From UBA6115 sp964629345 (GTDB taxonomy: Bacteria > Bacillota > Clostridia > Christensenellales > Aristaeellaceae), in the NCBI GenBank assembly GCA_964629345.1, contig CAZVSG010000021.1, positions 1-25,474 of the forward strand: a DNA stretch of 25,474 nt, written 5' to 3'. This document shows, one piece after another, positions 22,832 through 25,474 of the stretch; within the stretch, counting starts at the first letter, position 1; every line of letters begins with the position of its first letter. The translations under genes and the position numbers were made by a program. Under the pieces are notes generated by a model. It made no database searches and was not told the DNA's origin. It saw only the letters and a program-made list of their open reading frames with translations.

Positions 22832-25188
22832 ATGTCGGCGTAGGAGGTGCGCTCGATGATCTCCTGCTGCAGGTCGGGCGCCAGCTCCGTGAAGTAGGCG
22901 GTGTACCCCGCCACGCGGATCGTCAGGCTGCGGAACAGCTCCGGCTGCTTCTGGGCGGCCAGCAGGTCCTCCCGGTTGACGACGTTGAACTGGGCGTGGA
23001 TGATCCTCAGCGCCACCAGCGCCCTGATCAGCCCAACGAACTTCCGGATGCCGTCCCGGCTTTTGAAGAGCGAGGGGAGGAACTTCATGTTCAGCAGCGT
23101 GCCGTTGCTGCCCAGCAGGGAGTCCACGCGGGAAACGGACTTGAGCAGCGCCGTGGGGCCGCGGACGTCCCGCCCGTATACCGCGGACATCCCGCCGTCG
23201 GCCAGCGGCTCGCGCGCCCTGCGGCCGTCCGGCGTCGCGCCGACGTTCTGGCCCATGGGCACGTGCGCGGACACGGTGTACAGGCCTGTGTGGTAAGGGC
23301 CTCCCCGTGCGTTGCGGTATGAAGCGAACTTGGCCGTGAAGCGGCTGATCCACCGGTGGGCGATCTCGTCCACCCACTCCACGTCGTTGGCGTACTTGGG
23401 GGCTTTGTTCAGCATCCTGAGGCGCAGGATCTCATTTCCCTCATAATTGTTGCGCAAAGCTTCCAGCATCTCTCCCCGGTCCACAATACGCTCGTCATAG
23501 ACCAGCGCCTTGAGCGCCGCCAGGCTGTCGGCGATGTTGGCGCACTGGATGGCCTGGATGCCCGACAGGTTGTAGTGCGCGCCGCCCGCCGTCACGTCCG
23601 TCCCTTTCTCCATGCAGTCGTTCACCACGCCTGTGAGGAAGGGGGAGGGCAGGATCTCCGCGTGCGCCTTCTCCACTGTTTCACAGCAGGCGATCATGCG
23701 GCCGAAGAAGAAGTCGATCTGCTTTTCAAAGGCGGTCTCCACGTCGCCGTAGGTTTCATGATCCGCCAGCGTCCCCGTGCGGGCGCCCATCTGTTCCCCT
23801 GTCAGCAGGCAGACGCCGTCGTTGAGCGCCAGCTCCAGCGCCTTGACCAGGTTGAACATCGCGGCGTCGCTCCATCCCAGGGAGTTGCCCATCGTGGTCA
23901 GCTCGACGCAGCCGACGACCGCGTAGTTGCGCGCGTCTTTTTCGCTGATGCCCTGGCGCATGAGCGCGGGGATGACCGCCTCGTCGTTGAACAGCTGGGG
24001 CATGCCGCTGCCCGTCCCGATGACCTGCGCGCAGCGCGTCAGGAAATGCTCCGGGGAGCCCTCAAAGACGCGCGCGGAGAGGTTGGGCTGGGGCAATCCC
24101 AGGTGTTCCTGGGCGCGCAGGAAGAGGTAGGTGAGCTCGTTGGAGGCATCCCGCCCCTGTCCGTCCTGGCCGCCGACGGCCACGTTGAAACCGATGGGGA
24201 AGCCCGCGAAGTACCTGGCGCTGCCGGAGGAGCGCAGGTAGACGATCTGGTTGAATTTCAGAAACAGGCACTCGATGATCTCCAGCGCCCCCGCATCGGT
24301 CAGCTCGCCGGAATCGATGTCCTTCCTGTAGTAGGGGTACAGCACCTGGTCCAGCCGGCCCGGGGAGAAGGAGGAGGCGTTTGACTCCATCTGCAGGATG
24401 ACGTAGAGGAACCAGGTGGCCTGCACAGCTTCGCGGAAGGTTTCGGGCGGCCGGTCGGCAAGCTTGCCGCAGACCGCCGCGATCCGTGCCAGCTCCCCGT
24501 CCGGGTCCCCGTCTTCCGCCGCCATCCGGACGGCCAGGGCGGCGTACCGGCGCATGAAACCCCGCGCGCCCTCCATCGCGATGACGATGCCCTCATAGAA
24601 TTCAGCCTTTTCAGGGTGCTTTGCCTGCAGCCGTTTGGCGTCGTCCGCTATCCCTGCGGGGCCCAGCGCCAGCCATTTGGCGGTGTCCGGGCAGATGTGC
24701 CCCTGGGCGTGGTCGGTCTGGTTGATCTTCGCGACCTTGCCGATCGCCTTCATTTCCGGCCCGATGCGCTCCTCCAGCCGGTCCTCCAGCGTCCGCCCCG
24801 CCCAGAACGGCAGGATGTCCCTGCGGAACTCCTCGATATCCCCGGAATGGACCAGGAACTTGTCCTGGGGCCGGTCCGGGAGCGACTCAAACTCGCGGTC
24901 CACCCAGCTTAAGCCGGACTCCGGGAAGATGACGCCCGCCCGGACGCCGGCGGTCCGGTTCCCGACGATCAGCTCGCCCCGGGTGATGCGGATGACGATG
25001 TTCGCAAGGGATTCCCGAAGCGCCGCCGCGCGCAGCAGATTGACCGGAAGGTCCGGGTTGTCACGGTAGACCCTTGTTACGATCCGCGCCTGCTCGATGG
25101 AGGCATAGCGGGGCTCAGCAAGGATGTCTTCCTTCAGCTTCCGGGCGCGGAGGGGTTGCTGCAAACCATCGATCTGCTGATAGGTCAA
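22828..25188 (-). CDS. Glycyl radical enzyme, GCVE (dehydratase/lyase-like) type, second copy
   Basis: This 786-residue enzyme has catalytic Cys C427 and Glu E429 in VGCVEL, and a glycyl radical loop RVAGYTAYF with G761, 26 residues from the end. The segment GHICPDTAKWLALG (about 166-179) is a pattern I associate with dehydratase-type relatives, and ATPDGRRAREPLADGG is a family hallmark. After the catalytic Cys it reads LTTMGNSLGWSDAAMFNLVKALELALNDG (key residues only: N, G, W, D), unlike choline lyase or hydroxyproline dehydratase as I remember them. The start is TTG 25188, chosen because AGGAGG lies 9 nt upstream and no ATG exists nearby in frame. It leads a four-gene operon (activase, large kinase, AroE-like enzyme) under a promoter resembling that of the sugar importer. 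The substrate may be a polyol, a sugar derivative or a cyclic acid; it cannot be decided here. Confidence 0.93.
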   Translation of the reverse strand: MTYQQIDGLQQPLRARKLKEDILAEPRYASIEQARIVTRVYRDNPDLPVNLLRAAALRESLANIVIRITRGELIVGNRTAGVRAGVIFPESGLSWVDREFESLPDRPQDKFLVHSGDIEEFRRDILPFWAGRTLEDRLEERIGPEMKAIGKVAKINQTDHAQGHICPDTAKWLALGPAGIADDAKRLQAKHPEKAEFYEGIVIAMEGARGFMRRYAALAVRMAAEDGDPDGELARIAAVCGKLADRPPETFREAVQATWFLYVILQMESNASSFSPGRLDQVLYPYYRKDIDSGELTDAGALEIIECLFLKFNQIVYLRSSGSARYFAGFPIGFNVAVGGQDGQGRDASNELTYLFLRAQEHLGLPQPNLSARVFEGSPEHFLTRCAQVIGTGSGMPQLFNDEAVIPALMRQGISEKDARNYAVVGCVELTTMGNSLGWSDAAMFNLVKALELALNDGVCLLTGEQMGARTGTLADHETYGDVETAFEKQIDFFFGRMIACCETVEKAHAEILPSPFLTGVVNDCMEKGTDVTAGGAHYNLSGIQAIQCANIADSLAALKALVYDERIVDRGEMLEALRNNYEGNEILRLRMLNKAPKYANDVEWVDEIAHRWISRFTAKFASYRNARGGPYHTGLYTVSAHVPMGQNVGATPDGRRAREPLADGGMSAVYGRDVRGPTALLKSVSRVDSLLGSNGTLLNMKFLPSLFKSRDGIRKFVGLIRALVALRIIHAQFNVVNREDLLAAQKQPELFRSLTIRVAGYTAYFTELAPDLQQEIIERTSYADI

Positions 25189-25239
25189 TTCTTTTTTCCT
25201 CCTGAGGGGGGCTGTCCGGGGTTCTGTCGTTCTGATCTG

Positions 25240-25305
25240 ATTTTATCGCGGAGCCAGCCTTCGCACAAGCGCACAAACTGGCGAATAGGTGCGCAAAACT
25301 GAACC
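25240..25305 (-). promoter_or_regulatory. Promoter with tandem 21-bp-spaced half-sites upstream of the second glycyl radical operon
   Basis: On the minus strand, TTGTGC (25263-25268), a 17-nt spacer and TAAAAT (25240-25245) form a modest promoter. Half-sites on the plus strand are GCACAAACTG (25271-25280) and TGCGCAAAACTG (25290-25301), ending exactly 21 bp apart, with the proximal one ending 35 bp from the -10. The same distances occur at 17176-17241. The predicted leader is about 45 nt. Confidence 0.6.
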
Positions 25306-25474
25306 GCCCGCTGCCATTGTTCCCCTTGGCAAGGCGGCCCTGGGCACCCCGCCCGTTTCCTCAATCCATCAGGGCGGGGAGAGGGACGAGGCCTGCGTAT
25401 CGACAAATATTGATGCTCTGTAAGCGTCAAACGCACCCATTCACCCTGCACTGATTTGGCGTGTTGATTGGCAT

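Noticed and set aside
22832..23377. N-terminal extension of the ferredoxin-type activase frame
   Set aside because: It lies wholly within the glycyl radical enzyme gene in another frame; the family start is at 22831 with an ATGA overlap.
1..25474. Search for CRISPR arrays, tRNA or rRNA genes, insertion sequences and attachment sites
   Set aside because: No regularly spaced direct repeats, no cloverleaf or rRNA-like stretches, and no transposase or terminal repeats were seen by eye.

Overview
The window reads as a contig from a strictly anaerobic, GC-rich Firmicute, probably a Clostridia-type gut or digester organism. The evidence is two oxygen-sensitive glycyl radical enzymes with radical-SAM activators, a radical-SAM peptide maturase, strong AGGAGG ribosome sites, and a NHLM-type (Nif11/nitrile-hydratase-leader) peptide export system. 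The assignment to Clostridia, possibly Christensenellales-like, is inference from gene style only. Four runs of N (11160-11169, 15043-15122, 16609-16676, 20742-20751) interrupt genes, so this is a draft or metagenomic assembly.

Region 1 (about 815-8230, + strand) is a ribosomal natural product (RiPP) locus. It encodes a very short membrane-fusion-like protein, a C39-peptidase ABC exporter (NHLM ABC1), a second ABC exporter without the peptidase (NHLM ABC2), a radical SAM/SPASM maturase with an N-terminal leader-recognition-like region, and a 111-residue precursor. The precursor has a Nif11-like leader, a double-glycine cleavage site, and a core built on an exact 17-residue period in which every unit starts with CxC. 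This core is the most novel item in the window. Nothing recognisable lies in 1-814.

Region 2 (8533-12619) is a divergent glycyl radical unit: a short activase on the minus strand against a DeoR-type regulator and a GCVE-type glycyl radical enzyme on the plus strand. Good sigma70-type promoters and small palindromes lie between them.

Region 3 (12726-19063, minus strand) begins with a bidirectional terminator that separates convergent units. Reading along the minus strand, the order is a ROK-family protein, an AraC-family regulator, then a sugar-type ABC importer (binding protein, double ATPase, two permeases).

Region 4 (19218-25310, minus strand) is a tightly coupled operon of a second glycyl radical enzyme, its ferredoxin-type activase, a large ROK/ASKHA-like kinase with an N-terminal extension, and a shikimate-dehydrogenase-like oxidoreductase. 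It ends in a hairpin.

The importer operon and the second glycyl radical operon share a promoter architecture. Each has two half-sites exactly 21 bp apart, with the proximal one ending the same distance (35 bp) from the -10 box. This suggests that one regulator, most simply the AraC protein encoded next to the first site, co-controls uptake and breakdown. Regions 3 and 4 therefore look like one catabolic regulon for an unidentified sugar, polyol or cyclic polyol: import, phosphorylation, NAD(P)-linked oxidation and radical dehydration or C-X cleavage. The substrate cannot be read from the sequence.
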